A stretch of 64,000 nucleotides of DNA from Sphingomonas vulcanisoli (GCF_011761305.1 NZ_JAAOZC010000009.1:1-64000), one strand, 5' to 3'. Positions 29,226-38,521 are shown, counted from the stretch's first letter. Numbers and translations are program-made. The notes: generated from the sequence alone by a model not told the origin.

Positions 29226-30391
29226 AGACGCAGGTCGCCATTATCGGTTCAGGACCATCGGGCCTGTTGCTCGGCCATCTGCTGCGCGCGGCCGGTGTGA
29301 ATTGCATCATCATCGAGCGGCAGAAACGGGACTATGTCGAGAGCCGAATCCGCGCTGGTGTGCTGGAGACGGTTACCACCGATCTGCTTCACAGACTCGG
29401 CATCGATGCGGGCCTGAATGCTCACGGGATGATGGAAGAAGGGTTCAACCTCGCCGATGAAGAGCATCTCATCCGGATCGAGATTACGCAGCTGACCGGC
29501 AAGCAGGTCGTGGTCTACGGCCAGACCGAGGTAACCCGCGATCTGATCGCCGCCGCACCCGAGCGCGGGCTGGAGATCGTGTTCGAAGCGAGCGACGTCG
29601 CGATCCACGATCCCGACAGCAATGCGCCGTTCGTCACGTTCGGCAAGGACGGCGTCACAAAGCGCGTCGATTGCGATTTCATTGCGGGTTGTGACGGTTC
29701 CCACGGCCCTTCGCGTAAGGCGATCCCGGCTGCTCTCGCCCGTGAATATGAACGGGAATATCCGTTCGGTTGGCTCGGCGTCCTTGCCGACGTCCCGCCG
29801 TGCCATCCCGAGCTGATCTATTCAAACGGCGATCGCGGCTTCGCGCTCGCCTCGATGCGTTCGCCCACGCGCAGCCGCTATTATATCCAGGTGCCCATCA
29901 GCGAGAAGCTCGAGGATTGGCCCGAGCAGCGGCTTTGGGATGAACTCGAACTGCGCTTTGCGCCGCTGGCGGAACGGCCGGTCGTGCGTGGTCCAGCCCT
30001 TGAAATCTCGATCGCACCGCTGCGCTCTTATGTGTTCGAAAAGATGCGCCACGGCCGGCTGTTTCTGGCCGGTGACGCCGCGCATATCGTGCCGCCCACC
30101 GGCGCGAAGGGCCTCAATCTCGCCGCTTCGGACGTCGCCTATCTCTCGGATGCGCTGATCCGCCATTACCGGCATGGCGAGGAGGCGGGCCTGACCGGCT
30201 ATCAGGATAAGGCGCTGGCCCGCATCTGGAAGGCGGAACGGTTCAGCTGGATGCTGACCAAGCTGATGCACCGTTTTCCCGAGGATGGTCCGTTCGAGCA
30301 TCGCATGCAAAAGGCCGAACTGGCCTATGTCGCGGGATCCGAAGCGATGCGCACGGCGATTGCGGAGAATTATGTCGGGCTACCGCTCTAG
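29222..30391 (+). CDS. pobA: 4-hydroxybenzoate 3-monooxygenase
   Basis: FAD-dependent hydroxylase turning 4-hydroxybenzoate into protocatechuate with NAD(P)H and O2. 389 aa from a GTG at 29222 (GTGA overlap with ligC). VAIIGSGPSGLLLGHLL is the FAD fingerprint, LFLAGDAAHIVPPTGAKGLN the second FAD motif, and the DCDFIAGCDGSHGPSRK segment the DG motif; ESRIRAGVLE is typical of PobA. It supplies substrate to LigAB and is the last gene of the rightward unit. Confidence 0.93.
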   Translation: MKTQVAIIGSGPSGLLLGHLLRAAGVNCIIIERQKRDYVESRIRAGVLETVTTDLLHRLGIDAGLNAHGMMEEGFNLADEEHLIRIEITQLTGKQVVVYGQTEVTRDLIAAAPERGLEIVFEASDVAIHDPDSNAPFVTFGKDGVTKRVDCDFIAGCDGSHGPSRKAIPAALAREYEREYPFGWLGVLADVPPCHPELIYSNGDRGFALASMRSPTRSRYYIQVPISEKLEDWPEQRLWDELELRFAPLAERPVVRGPALEISIAPLRSYVFEKMRHGRLFLAGDAAHIVPPTGAKGLNLAASDVAYLSDALIRHYRHGEEAGLTGYQDKALARIWKAERFSWMLTKLMHRFPEDGPFEHRMQKAELAYVAGSEAMRTAIAENYVGLPL

Positions 30392-30744
30392 GCTGGAAGC
30401 GAGACTGTGAGCCCTGCTGCTTAATGGATGATCCCGGGCGTCGCCGGAATGGTCCTCGATGCCGGCAGAAGCGCGCCATCGGCAAAAACGCACCGTCGGC
30501 CAGTGGCCGCCAGGAGCGCAAATAGCGCAAAAAATCCCACCTTTCCAAGGTGTAGGACGGACGCTCGACCTATACGGATCGCCGAACCAGGACGTCCCGC
30601 CTGACAAATTCCCGTATCTGAGAAATGCAGACGTCTGACTTTTTAATTGACAGGTAGCCTTACAAGAGGGACTTATCATCCAAACCGCCGAATGAGCGGA
30701 TTGAATCGAACCTGAAGTAGGTGGTCAGGGAGAGGACGCACATC
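30392..30744. promoter_or_regulatory. 353-bp gap with control region of the TonB receptor gene
   Basis: No gene is visible. Near its right end is a perfect palindrome CAGACGTCTG (30628-30637), preceded by CGTATCTG (30613-30620) and followed by TTGACA (30647-30652), a good -35 element; no equally good -10 was found at 17 bases. The same two words recur before the gene at 35565. A small CACCTT/AAGGTG hairpin lies at 30538-30552. GGGAGAGG at about 30728 is the ribosome site of the receptor gene. Confidence 0.55.
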
Positions 30745-33684
30745 ATGACAGTGAATCGGACGCATTTACTCGCGGCATCGGCAGCGCTCGCGCTGATTTC
30801 GACCGGAGCGCAGGCGCAATCCGCTGCGGCGGGCAATCCCGTGCAGCCCGCGCCGGCAGCGGCGCGCGATGCCAGCGCGCAGGATCAGGCGGCTGCTCCC
30901 GGACCGGAGATCATCGTCACCGGTTCGCGTGTTGCCGTGAGCGGCTTTACCGCACCGACGCCGACCAAGGTTCTGTCGGCAGAATTGCTCAATCAGCGCG
31001 GCCTATCGAACATCGGCGACTTCCTGAACGAGGTGCCGTCCTTCCGCGCTACTCAGACACCGCAGACCAATCCGCAGAACGCGCTCGGCGCCGGCCAGAA
31101 TTTCGCCGATCTGCGCGCGCTGGGCAGCACCCGCACGCTGACGCTGGTCGACGGGCGCCGGTTCGTGCCATCCTCGGCGACGGGGCAGGTCGATCTCAAC
31201 CTCATCCCAACGCTGATGATCGATCGCGTCGATGTCGTGACGGGCGGCGCGTCGGCGGCGTACGGCTCGGATGCGGTTTCGGGCGTGGTCAACATCGTGA
31301 CCGACCGACGGCTGAAAGGCTTCAAGTCCGATATTTCCTACGGCATCTCGAAGGAAGGCGATGCCGCCGAGCGCCGGCTGTCGCTCGCTTTCGGCACCCC
31401 GTTCGCGGGCGACCGAGGCCATGTCGTGATCGGCGGCGAATATGTAAAATCGGATGGGGTCGACAGTTATTTCGATCGGGACTGGGGGCGGCTGCAGGGC
31501 GACCTCGTCTCCTATATTGGCGCACGGCCGGCGGGCACACCGTCGCGCTTCTATGCGACCGGGGTGCAATCGATTGCTTATGCCTATGGCGGCACCATCC
31601 TGGGCGTGAATGCCGATACCAATCCCGCGAACGGTGCCGATGTGCTGCGCGGCATCCAGTTCGGTCCGGGCGGTGCGGTCCAGCCGTTTCCTTACGGCAC
31701 GGTGGTGGGCACCTCGTCGATCAACTTCACGGGCGGCGATCCCGGCCTTTATGCGCGCAACAGCCTGCAACTCGTTCTGCCTGTCGATCGCCGCGTCGCG
31801 ATGGCGCATGTCGATTATGATCTGACCGACAGCCTCTCCGTCTTCGTCGATGCGAACTACGGGCGATCGGGCGCCAGCTTTCACACGCCGTCCACGCGCG
31901 ACACGACTGCGGGAGCGGTCGTCATCCAGCGCAGCAATGCCTTCCTGCCCGCGCAGATCGCCGCGATCATGGATGCGAACGGCATCAGTTCGTTCAGCCT
32001 TGGCCGTCAGAACAATGACTTCGGCCCGGTGCTGGCGCGCAACCAGAACACCACTGAGCGGGTCGTCGGCGGCGTCGAAGGCAAGTTGGGCGGCGGCTGG
32101 TCGTTCGACGCTTATTATGAATATGGCCGCAATACCTTCGATTCGACCATCCGCAATCTGCGGATCGAGCAGAATTATCGCTATGCCGTGGACTCGATCC
32201 TGGTGGGAGGGCAAGCGGTCTGCCGCGATACGACCGCGCGCGCGCTGGGGTGTCAGCCGATCAATCTTTTCGGTGTCGGCTCGCCGAGCCAGGCTGCGAT
32301 CAATTATGTCGACGGTACGGCGATCTACAAGGTCGCCACGACCCAACAGGTTGGGTCGGCCAACCTTCGTGGCGAGCCTTTCTCGACCTGGGCCGGGCCT
32401 ATCGCGATCGCGGTCGGCGGCGAATATCGCCAGGAAAAGGCGCATGCCGATGCCGATGCGATTTCGCAGGCATCGGGTTTCAACTACAACAATCCCAAGG
32501 CGTTCGACGGCTCGATCACGGTCAAGGAAGGCTATGGTGAGGTCGTCGTGCCGCTCGCCCGGGATGTCACGCTGCTGCACAAGCTCGATGTCAACGGCGC
32601 GGTTCGTTACACCAATTACAGCACGACCGGCGGCGTGACGACCTGGAAGGTCGGCGCGACGTGGGAGCCGATCGAGGGTGTTCTGATCCGCGGCACGCGA
32701 TCGCGCGATATTCGCGCGCCCAACAACAGCGAACTTTTCGCCGTGAACAGCGTGCGCGCCAGCCTGGTCAACAGCTTTTCGGGCGTGACCGATCAGTTCA
32801 CCGTGATCAGCCAGTCTAGCCCGACGTTGCGCCCAGAAATCGCCGATACCAAGACCATCGGCATTTCGCTTGCGCCGAAATTCCTGCCCGGACTGAACCT
32901 GTCGGTCGATTATTACGACATCAGCATCGATGGCGCGATCGGCACATTCCCGGCCCAGACGATCATCGACGGGTGCGTCGCCGAAGTGGGCCGTAACGCG
33001 CCGGGCTTTTATTGCTCGTTCGTCAACCGCACCGGCACCGGCACCGCGACGGTCATCAATTCGATCAGCACCCAATTGCTGAACGTCGCGAAGCTCAAGA
33101 CCAGCGGCATCGACTTCGACCTGAGCTACCGGTTTCCGCTGGGACGCGGCCGGCTGACGACGCGGCTGTCGGGCAATTATACCGCGCACCTCATCACCGA
33201 TGACGGCACCGGCGTTGCGCGCACCTACAATGCGGCTGGCGTCATCACGAACGTCGGCAGCGTGGTGGACCGCGCCGGGCAATCGGGCGGCTTCACCTCG
33301 GGCGTGATCACCAACGGCGCGACCGCCGTGCCGCATTGGATCCTCAACGGATCGCTGACCTATGCGATCGGCCGGGTGACCGCGACCGCGCAGGGCCGGT
33401 ATATCGAGGGCGGGGTGCTCGATAAGACGCTGGTCGGTCCGGGGGACCGGGATTACGATCCGGCCTCGCCGATATCGATCGCCAACAACCGTGTCAGCGG
33501 CGCGTTTTACCTGAACCTGTCGGCGTCGGTCGATGTGCTCAAGCAGGGCAACCGCAAGGTCCAGTTCTACGGCATCGTCAACAATGTGACCGACAAGGAT
33601 CCGCCCTTCCCGGCAGTGGGCGTAACAGGCCTGTTCGATCGGATCGGCCGTTCGTACAAACTCGGCCTGCGCGTCAGCTATTGA
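30745..33684 (+). CDS. TonB-dependent outer-membrane receptor
   Basis: 979-aa outer-membrane transporter for an unknown ligand, energised through TonB. Signal peptide residues 1-25 (ending GAQAQ), then a Pro/Ala-rich stretch, a TonB-box-like EIIVTGSRV, the plug (LVDGRRFVPSS, DVVTGGASAAYGSDAVSGVVNIVTD) and a long beta-barrel ending KLGLRVSY with a C-terminal aromatic residue as outer-membrane proteins require. It follows pobA and precedes, tail to tail, a ThDP enzyme gene whose promoter shares its palindrome, so uptake of an aromatic compound or its precursor is a fair guess. Confidence 0.88.
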   Translation: MTVNRTHLLAASAALALISTGAQAQSAAAGNPVQPAPAAARDASAQDQAAAPGPEIIVTGSRVAVSGFTAPTPTKVLSAELLNQRGLSNIGDFLNEVPSFRATQTPQTNPQNALGAGQNFADLRALGSTRTLTLVDGRRFVPSSATGQVDLNLIPTLMIDRVDVVTGGASAAYGSDAVSGVVNIVTDRRLKGFKSDISYGISKEGDAAERRLSLAFGTPFAGDRGHVVIGGEYVKSDGVDSYFDRDWGRLQGDLVSYIGARPAGTPSRFYATGVQSIAYAYGGTILGVNADTNPANGADVLRGIQFGPGGAVQPFPYGTVVGTSSINFTGGDPGLYARNSLQLVLPVDRRVAMAHVDYDLTDSLSVFVDANYGRSGASFHTPSTRDTTAGAVVIQRSNAFLPAQIAAIMDANGISSFSLGRQNNDFGPVLARNQNTTERVVGGVEGKLGGGWSFDAYYEYGRNTFDSTIRNLRIEQNYRYAVDSILVGGQAVCRDTTARALGCQPINLFGVGSPSQAAINYVDGTAIYKVATTQQVGSANLRGEPFSTWAGPIAIAVGGEYRQEKAHADADAISQASGFNYNNPKAFDGSITVKEGYGEVVVPLARDVTLLHKLDVNGAVRYTNYSTTGGVTTWKVGATWEPIEGVLIRGTRSRDIRAPNNSELFAVNSVRASLVNSFSGVTDQFTVISQSSPTLRPEIADTKTIGISLAPKFLPGLNLSVDYYDISIDGAIGTFPAQTIIDGCVAEVGRNAPGFYCSFVNRTGTGTATVINSISTQLLNVAKLKTSGIDFDLSYRFPLGRGRLTTRLSGNYTAHLITDDGTGVARTYNAAGVITNVGSVVDRAGQSGGFTSGVITNGATAVPHWILNGSLTYAIGRVTATAQGRYIEGGVLDKTLVGPGDRDYDPASPISIANNRVSGAFYLNLSASVDVLKQGNRKVQFYGIVNNVTDKDPPFPAVGVTGLFDRIGRSYKLGLRVSY

Positions 33685-33831
33685 GGATCATTCGTCAGCG
33701 CTGAGCCGGACCAGGCGAACCGGCCCCTTGCGGGCTCGCCGCTATCCTGGACCCGCTCGGCGCGGACAATGGCCGATATCGGCAACGCGATTGAGGCTGG
33801 GGTGATCGGGATTCGCGGAGGGTCAGGCGCT

Positions 33832-35565
33832 TCAGTCGCAGATGATGTTGATCATCGCCTGACGGCGTTCTCGGCGGACGACCTCCAGGCCGCGCCGGAT
33901 CGCCACGACTAACGCTGTTGGATCGGTAACGCGCTCGGCATAGCCGCCCGATGCTTCGACATATTTCTCGAAGTCGGGCACGGGACTTAAATCGCTGAGC
34001 GGCGCAGGCTTCGGCCCACGGGCCGCGTGACCGCCGGGATAGACACCGATCGTCGATTGCTGAACTGCGGCCCAACGCGCGTTGTTGCAGATGATCGTCA
34101 GGAACGGCGCGTCGTGCATTGCGGATGCCTGATGACACGCGCCGGGATTGCAGAATAAATAGGAGCCATCGCCCATCGTGGCCACTACCGTGCGCGTCGG
34201 TGCCGCAATAGCAGCGCCGATTGCGGCCGGCATGCCCCAGCCCAGGCCCGCCGCGGGCGAATGCATGAAAAAGCTGCCCGCAGCCTTTGCGTCAAAAATC
34301 TCGCGGTCGACCCAATATTCGTTGACCAGGATCACCTGGTCGTCGAGCGCCTCGTTCAAACACAGGTTCAGCCAATCCTTGGTCATTTGCGGCACGGTGG
34401 CGAGGGGGGCCAACCGCTTTGCGCGCCGCGTCTGCCGTTGCGCGGAAAGCGCCGCTACCGCATCCTTGCGGTGCGTGGCGGCATCGGCGGTATCGATCGC
34501 CGCAAGCGCCTCAGTCAGCACCGGAAACAGCTTGGCCGCGGACGACGTGATCGACAGATCGCTTCTAAACCCGCGGATCGGATAGTCCTGAAACAGCGGG
34601 TCCACGCCGATATGGACGATCCGAGTAGCGGGATCGGGCTCGCGCGTCTCGGGCAGCCACGGCACGTCGCTTTCCAGGCAGATCAGCAAATCGGCCTCGC
34701 CCAGATAGGAATGCAGGTTCTGGCCGAGATGATAGGGATGGTCGGCAGTTGCACAGACATAGCGCGACTTTGCCTCGACGATGCCGATGCCGAAACGCGC
34801 GCAAAAAGCTTCGAGCGGGACGACAGTCGCGGTATCGCGCCCGCTTGCCGACGTCACCAGGATCGGGCAGCGCGCGGCGGCGATCATCTCGGCGAGCGCC
34901 GCCACGCCGACGGGGTCGGGCGCCGGAGGGAGCGGCACGACGACGGCGCTGCCCGCGACCGGGGCAGAATCAGTCACTTCCGCGAGCACTTCGCGCGGCA
35001 GGGTCAAATAGACGGGCCCCGCGGGCGCGGCCTGGGTGATCGCGAGAGCGCGGTCGAGCACATCCTCGACATGTATGCCGCTTCGCAGTTCATAATCCCA
35101 TTTGACCAGTTCCCGCACCATGCCGCCCTGGTCGTACATTTCCTGCGCCCAGTGGATCGCGCCGGAGCGGGCACCGAGTGGTCCCTTTTCGTACAGAGGG
35201 CTGCGTCCGGCGATGAACAGCATCGGCACTTCGTCGCGCTTGGCGTTCATGATGCCACACACGGCGTTGGCGGCGCCGACGCTGACATGCACCATCACCG
35301 CCTGCGGCTTGCCCGTCACCATAGTGTGACCGTGCGCCATGCCGACCACCAGATTTTCGTGCGTGCCGATGATGGGCTGCGGAAAATCGAGGCCCGACAG
35401 ATGCTGGCGCGCATAGGCCTCGGCGATCGGCGCTGCATCGGTGCCGCTGTTGACGAACAGGTAATCGATGCCTTTTTGCTTGAGCATCGCGAGAAAGGTT
35501 TCGGCAACCGACTCGGAATGCGCGGTCGCAAGCTCCGGGACGAGGGTGGCAGCTTCACGGTCCAT
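33832..35565 (-). CDS. Thiamine diphosphate-dependent enzyme (acetolactate synthase-like)
   Basis: 577 aa with the three-domain layout of ThDP enzymes: N-terminal PYR domain with the catalytic Glu in GTHENLVVGMAHG, central domain, and C-terminal PP domain with the cofactor motif starting GDGSYLF and closing with NNARW. It lacks features that would fix it as acetolactate synthase; decarboxylases and lyases of aromatic 2-oxo acids share this layout. GAGAGG stands before the ATG. It shares a promoter word with the TonB receptor gene, hinting at a joint role, but the reaction is unknown. Confidence 0.75.
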   Translation of the reverse strand: MDREAATLVPELATAHSESVAETFLAMLKQKGIDYLFVNSGTDAAPIAEAYARQHLSGLDFPQPIIGTHENLVVGMAHGHTMVTGKPQAVMVHVSVGAANAVCGIMNAKRDEVPMLFIAGRSPLYEKGPLGARSGAIHWAQEMYDQGGMVRELVKWDYELRSGIHVEDVLDRALAITQAAPAGPVYLTLPREVLAEVTDSAPVAGSAVVVPLPPAPDPVGVAALAEMIAAARCPILVTSASGRDTATVVPLEAFCARFGIGIVEAKSRYVCATADHPYHLGQNLHSYLGEADLLICLESDVPWLPETREPDPATRIVHIGVDPLFQDYPIRGFRSDLSITSSAAKLFPVLTEALAAIDTADAATHRKDAVAALSAQRQTRRAKRLAPLATVPQMTKDWLNLCLNEALDDQVILVNEYWVDREIFDAKAAGSFFMHSPAAGLGWGMPAAIGAAIAAPTRTVVATMGDGSYLFCNPGACHQASAMHDAPFLTIICNNARWAAVQQSTIGVYPGGHAARGPKPAPLSDLSPVPDFEKYVEASGGYAERVTDPTALVVAIRRGLEVVRRERRQAMINIICD

Positions 35566-35602
35566 CTTTCAGCCTCTCATTCGGATCTCTGGGCAAAACT
35601 GA

Positions 35603-35633
35603 CAGACGTCTGAGGATCTGGCAACCAGATACG
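35603..35633. promoter_or_regulatory. Palindromes in the ThDP enzyme promoter
   Basis: CAGACGTCTG (35603-35612) is identical to the palindrome before the TonB receptor gene. Next to it ATCTGG-CAA-CCAGAT (35616-35630) is a second dyad, and on the minus strand CGTATCTG (35633-35626) repeats the companion word found at 30613. The rest of the 263-bp gap to 35829 holds no gene. Confidence 0.6.
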
Positions 35634-35828
35634 TGGATGTCCCGCGGGGGTGTTGCAGGCCCTCATCGCCCTCATCGGCGTGCCTGTCGAAGCCGATCCA
35701 ACGATCGGCATATCAAGGCAGCTCAAAGAGTTCCGCGAGGCGATTGGAAGGCGGGTCCAACGCAGATCAAAGTCCCGCGCGTATTATGAATGATGGATGC
35801 TACCTACCAACTTTGTCTGACGGCACCC

Positions 35829-36635
35829 CTATCGAGGAATCTTCAGGAAATGCGCGACGGCATCAGCCCATTGCTCGGGCTGCTGATCGACGATGTCGAC
35901 GCCGCCGCCGTCCAATGCCACCAGCGGAATATCGGGTCTGATCGCCTTGGCGCGTTTGGCGTTTTCGTAGATGATGTCCCCGGTATTGGTCAGGATCATC
36001 GCGCAGCACGGGATTTTCGGTAACGAAAGCTCGTGATGATATTGGAAAGCCGCATGGTGGCCATACCAATAGGGTGCCTGGCCGACGAAGGCCTGTACCA
36101 CATAGTTGCTGATCCGATCGAGCGGGACGGTGCCGGCGGCAAGGCGTTCGCGGCCCGCGAACACCACATTGAAATGCTTGCCCCCGCTCACGGCGACATT
36201 GGCCTTTTCGCGCGGATAACCATTGTTCAGGAAATCCTGCCGCTCCGCTTCGGTCACGGGCATCGGGCCGTTCATAATAAGCGCCGAGATGCGGTGGGGG
36301 AACTGAATCGCCGCCTCGGTCGCGATCATGGCACCGGTATGATGGCCGAGGATCGCAGCACTGGTGAGACCCAGCGCATCCAGCACCGGCGGCACGCAGC
36401 ACGCCAGATCCTCGACGCGCGGCACCATTGGGGTCATGTCGGACATGCCGAACCCGGGCATGTCGATGCCGATCGCGCGGATGCCGCGTTTTGCCAGCGG
36501 CGCGTAGACCCAGTCGAATTGCCCCGAGGCCATCATCGCCTGATGCAACAGAATCAGCGGCAGGCCTTCACCCAGCACCTGATAGTGGATCTGGCCGTAC
36601 GGACCGTCGGCGTAAGCGCGGCGCGGCCGGGTCAC
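35829..36635 (-). CDS. Alpha/beta-hydrolase fold protein with His at the nucleophile position
   Basis: 268 aa from a GTG at 36635 with GAGAGG five bases upstream (another GTG at 36701 is possible). Strand order and motifs fit the fold: LILLHQA near the oxyanion hole, GIDMPGFGMSD, and a nucleophile elbow reading LGHHTGAM. In the usual GxSxG the middle residue is Ser; here it is His99. A C-terminal catalytic His is not obvious (the stretch after GGGVDIVDQQPEQWA has none). It may not be a hydrolase, or may act by another mechanism. It probably shares the strand and operon with the ThDP gene downstream, 263 bp apart. Confidence 0.72.
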   Translation of the reverse strand: MTRPRRAYADGPYGQIHYQVLGEGLPLILLHQAMMASGQFDWVYAPLAKRGIRAIGIDMPGFGMSDMTPMVPRVEDLACCVPPVLDALGLTSAAILGHHTGAMIATEAAIQFPHRISALIMNGPMPVTEAERQDFLNNGYPREKANVAVSGGKHFNVVFAGRERLAAGTVPLDRISNYVVQAFVGQAPYWYGHHAAFQYHHELSLPKIPCCAMILTNTGDIIYENAKRAKAIRPDIPLVALDGGGVDIVDQQPEQWADAVAHFLKIPR

Positions 36636-36901
36636 GCGACCCTCTCGCACCCACAGCCGCGAGAACGGAATTCGGTTGGAAGCGTCTTCGTCACAGGTCA
36701 CCTCGATGGCGACAGGACAGCGGAGGAACGGCCGTATGGCACGTGCCGTTCTGCGAAATGTCCGCCTGCCGACGAGACCAGCGTCGAATAGAACGAGGGA
36801 GTCGCCAACGTTATCAAGGCGATCGAAAACGCCGGATATTTTACAATGGGTAAGCCGCTGCTTTTTAGCAGCCGCTGCGGCTAGGAGATGAACCCCGGAT
36901 T

Positions 36902-37020
36902 CTAGCTAATGCGTGCTAGTAAAGTGGAGACTTTGACGTAATCATCTTTTCCGTAATTATATCGTATCAAAGCCGATATCGACATGATTATGCCATCAAA
37001 GACATGGTCATGATCGGCTT
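36902..37020. promoter_or_regulatory. Promoter and operator-like repeats before the SDR gene
   Basis: The 451-bp gap (36636-37086) has no gene but a visibly AT-rich core. CTAGC/GCTAG (36902-36906, 36915-36919) is a short dyad. TTGACG (36933-36938) with TTATAT (36957-36962) is a plausible sigma-70 promoter. AAGCCGAT (36970-36977) and ATCGGCTT (37013-37020) form a perfect inverted repeat enclosing two similar 12-mers, GACATGATTATG (36981) and GACATGGTCATG (37001), exactly 20 bp apart. This looks like a regulator site downstream of the promoter. Confidence 0.5.
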
Positions 37021-37086
37021 AGCGCATGGTGATCGCGCGCGCCTTGTAAGCGCCGCCATCGGAACACAGACGGGAGTGGAAAGTCT

Positions 37087-37848
37087 ATGGACGTTGCTGG
37101 AGTTGCCGCGATCGTCACCGGCGGCGCATCCGGCCTAGGCGGCGCGACCTCGCAGCTGCTGGCCGACGGCGGCGCGAAGGTCACCGTGTTCGACCTCAAC
37201 GCCGAAGTGGGCGAGGCAACGGCACGCGCGATCGGCGGCAAGTTCCTGCGCGTCGACGTCAGCGATGATGCCAGCGTCGCCGCGGCGCTGGCGGATGCGG
37301 AGGCGGCGCACGGGCCGGCGCGGGTGCTGATCAACTGCGCGGGCATCGCGCCGGTGGGCCGGGTTGTCGATAAGCACGGCGTGCCGCATTCGCTCGATGC
37401 CTATCGCCGCACGATCGAAATCAATCTGATCGGCACGTTCAATATGCTCTCGAAATTCGCCGCCCGCCTGATCGCGGCGGGGATCGAGGGTGAGGAGGCC
37501 GGCGTGATCGTCAACACCGCCTCGGTCGCGGCCTATGACGGGCAGATCGGCCAGGCGGCCTATGCATCGTCGAAGGGCGGAGTGGTCGGTCTCACCCTGT
37601 CGGCGGCGCGCGATCTCGCGCAGCATCGCATCCGGGTGATGACGATTGCGCCGGGTATCTTCCTCACCCCGATGCTGATGGGCCTGCCGCAGGCCGCGCA
37701 GGATTCGCTCGGCACGCAGGTGCCGCATCCCAGCCGGCTGGGGCGCCCCGAGGAATATGCGCGGCTGGTCGGGTCGATCCTGGCCAATCCCATGCTCAAC
37801 GGCGAGGTCATCCGGCTCGACGGGGCGATCCGCATGGCGCCCCGCTGA
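37087..37848 (+). CDS. SDR-family dehydrogenase (3-hydroxyacyl-CoA dehydrogenase type II-like)
   Basis: 253-aa short-chain dehydrogenase. VTGGASGLGGAT binds NAD; NTASVAAYDGQIGQAAYASSKGG supplies the catalytic Ser, Tyr and Lys; the ending APGIFLTPMLMGLP plus VPHPSRLGRPEEYA resembles the HSD10/3-hydroxyacyl-CoA dehydrogenase subgroup. It would oxidise a 3-hydroxyacyl-CoA before thiolysis. In line with this, a thiolase N-terminus follows 62 bases downstream, but it is broken off, so the original pathway pair is lost. Confidence 0.85.
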   Translation: MDVAGVAAIVTGGASGLGGATSQLLADGGAKVTVFDLNAEVGEATARAIGGKFLRVDVSDDASVAAALADAEAAHGPARVLINCAGIAPVGRVVDKHGVPHSLDAYRRTIEINLIGTFNMLSKFAARLIAAGIEGEEAGVIVNTASVAAYDGQIGQAAYASSKGGVVGLTLSAARDLAQHRIRVMTIAPGIFLTPMLMGLPQAAQDSLGTQVPHPSRLGRPEEYARLVGSILANPMLNGEVIRLDGAIRMAPR

Positions 37849-37910
37849 TTGGCCAGTTTCGACGTCAGCCCGCTGCCCTTACGCCCCCCAATTTTCAGGA
37901 GATTGATAGG

Positions 37911-37967
37911 GCCGATGGCTTCATCGTGGCGGCGGCGCGGACCGCTGGTGGCAAACGCAAGGGGGGC
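37911..37967 (+). pseudogene. Thiolase N-terminal fragment without start codon
   Basis: Read in the GAT-GGC frame, 37911-37967 encodes ADGFIVAAARTAGGKRKGG, the expected first strand of an acetyl-CoA acyltransferase. No start codon is in frame just before it, and after this point the thiolase match ends and a stop follows within about 10 codons. A GGAG stands at 37898. The fragment marks the left side of a deletion or rearrangement. Confidence 0.55.
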
Positions 37968-38074
37968 GCGGGCCGAGCTCGTCCCTGCAATACTTGCTGA
38001 ATTCTTGGAAGCTGATGAAGCATTTGCCGAAAAGCACGATCTTGCTGGAACATCCTACCCAGCTCTTTGCTTAA

Positions 38075-38241
38075 AAAGGGAACAAGCCGCCACACGCTTC
38101 TGCAATCGAAGCAGCAGAATGGCTGATTCCGTTAAAAGAGGTTTGCGCCTTGTCAGTGTCAGCAAATCAATGGTTTACAAGATGATCCAGCAAGGCCGGT
38201 TCCCAGCTCCCTACACACCCGGATCTGCCATTGAGTCAGCG
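38075..38241 (+). pseudogene. Frameshifted AlpA-like phage/element regulator remnant
   Basis: One frame reads AAEWLIPLKEVCAL up to about 38152; from 38152 another frame reads VSVSKSMVYKMIQQGRFPAP. Joined, they give the AlpA pattern (IPLKEVCALVSVSKSMVYKMIQQGRFPAP), so a single base appears to be missing near 38150. AlpA-type proteins regulate excision of prophage-like islands. The surrounding sequence (about 37985-38260) is plainly less GC-rich than its neighbours, as expected for foreign DNA. Confidence 0.6.
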
Positions 38242-38521
38242 CAGTTGAACCGAGCGCCTTGTGGGTTTGTCGATCAACGCGAGACGTTCGAGGCTGAAGC
38301 GATGGTGGCGCGGCGGGGGCATGATTCCCATTCTTTGAGACGGGTAGTTTGGCGGGCGCGGGACAGGTCGGTACGGCATCTGCTTCTGGTCATTCGCCTC
38401 GCATTGGAGTGAATTCGGGGCGATTACTCGGCCAGATGATATCTACCGTTCGTATTCGCGGTGATCACTTTCGCAGCATGTCGAAGAGCATGTCGGCAAC
38501 GAATTTGGGAGACGATTTGCA
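38242..38521. other. Stretch without a supported gene at the scar
   Basis: From the AlpA remnant to the extradiol-family gene no convincing gene, tRNA or terminator is visible. An open frame across the whole scar (37849-38412) mixes unrelated pieces and is not taken as a gene. The right end supplies GGGAG before the ATG at 38522. Confidence 0.5.

Noticed and set aside
31003-33336. Long open frame antisense to the first TonB receptor
   Set aside because: It mirrors the codon pattern of the receptor gene, shows Arg/Asp/Gly-rich low-information sequence and has no domain. A shadow of high-GC coding DNA.
37849-38412. 187-codon open frame over the scar
   Set aside because: It joins a wrong-frame reading of the thiolase fragment, unrelated sequence and half of an AlpA-like HTH; the pieces match known families only in different frames.
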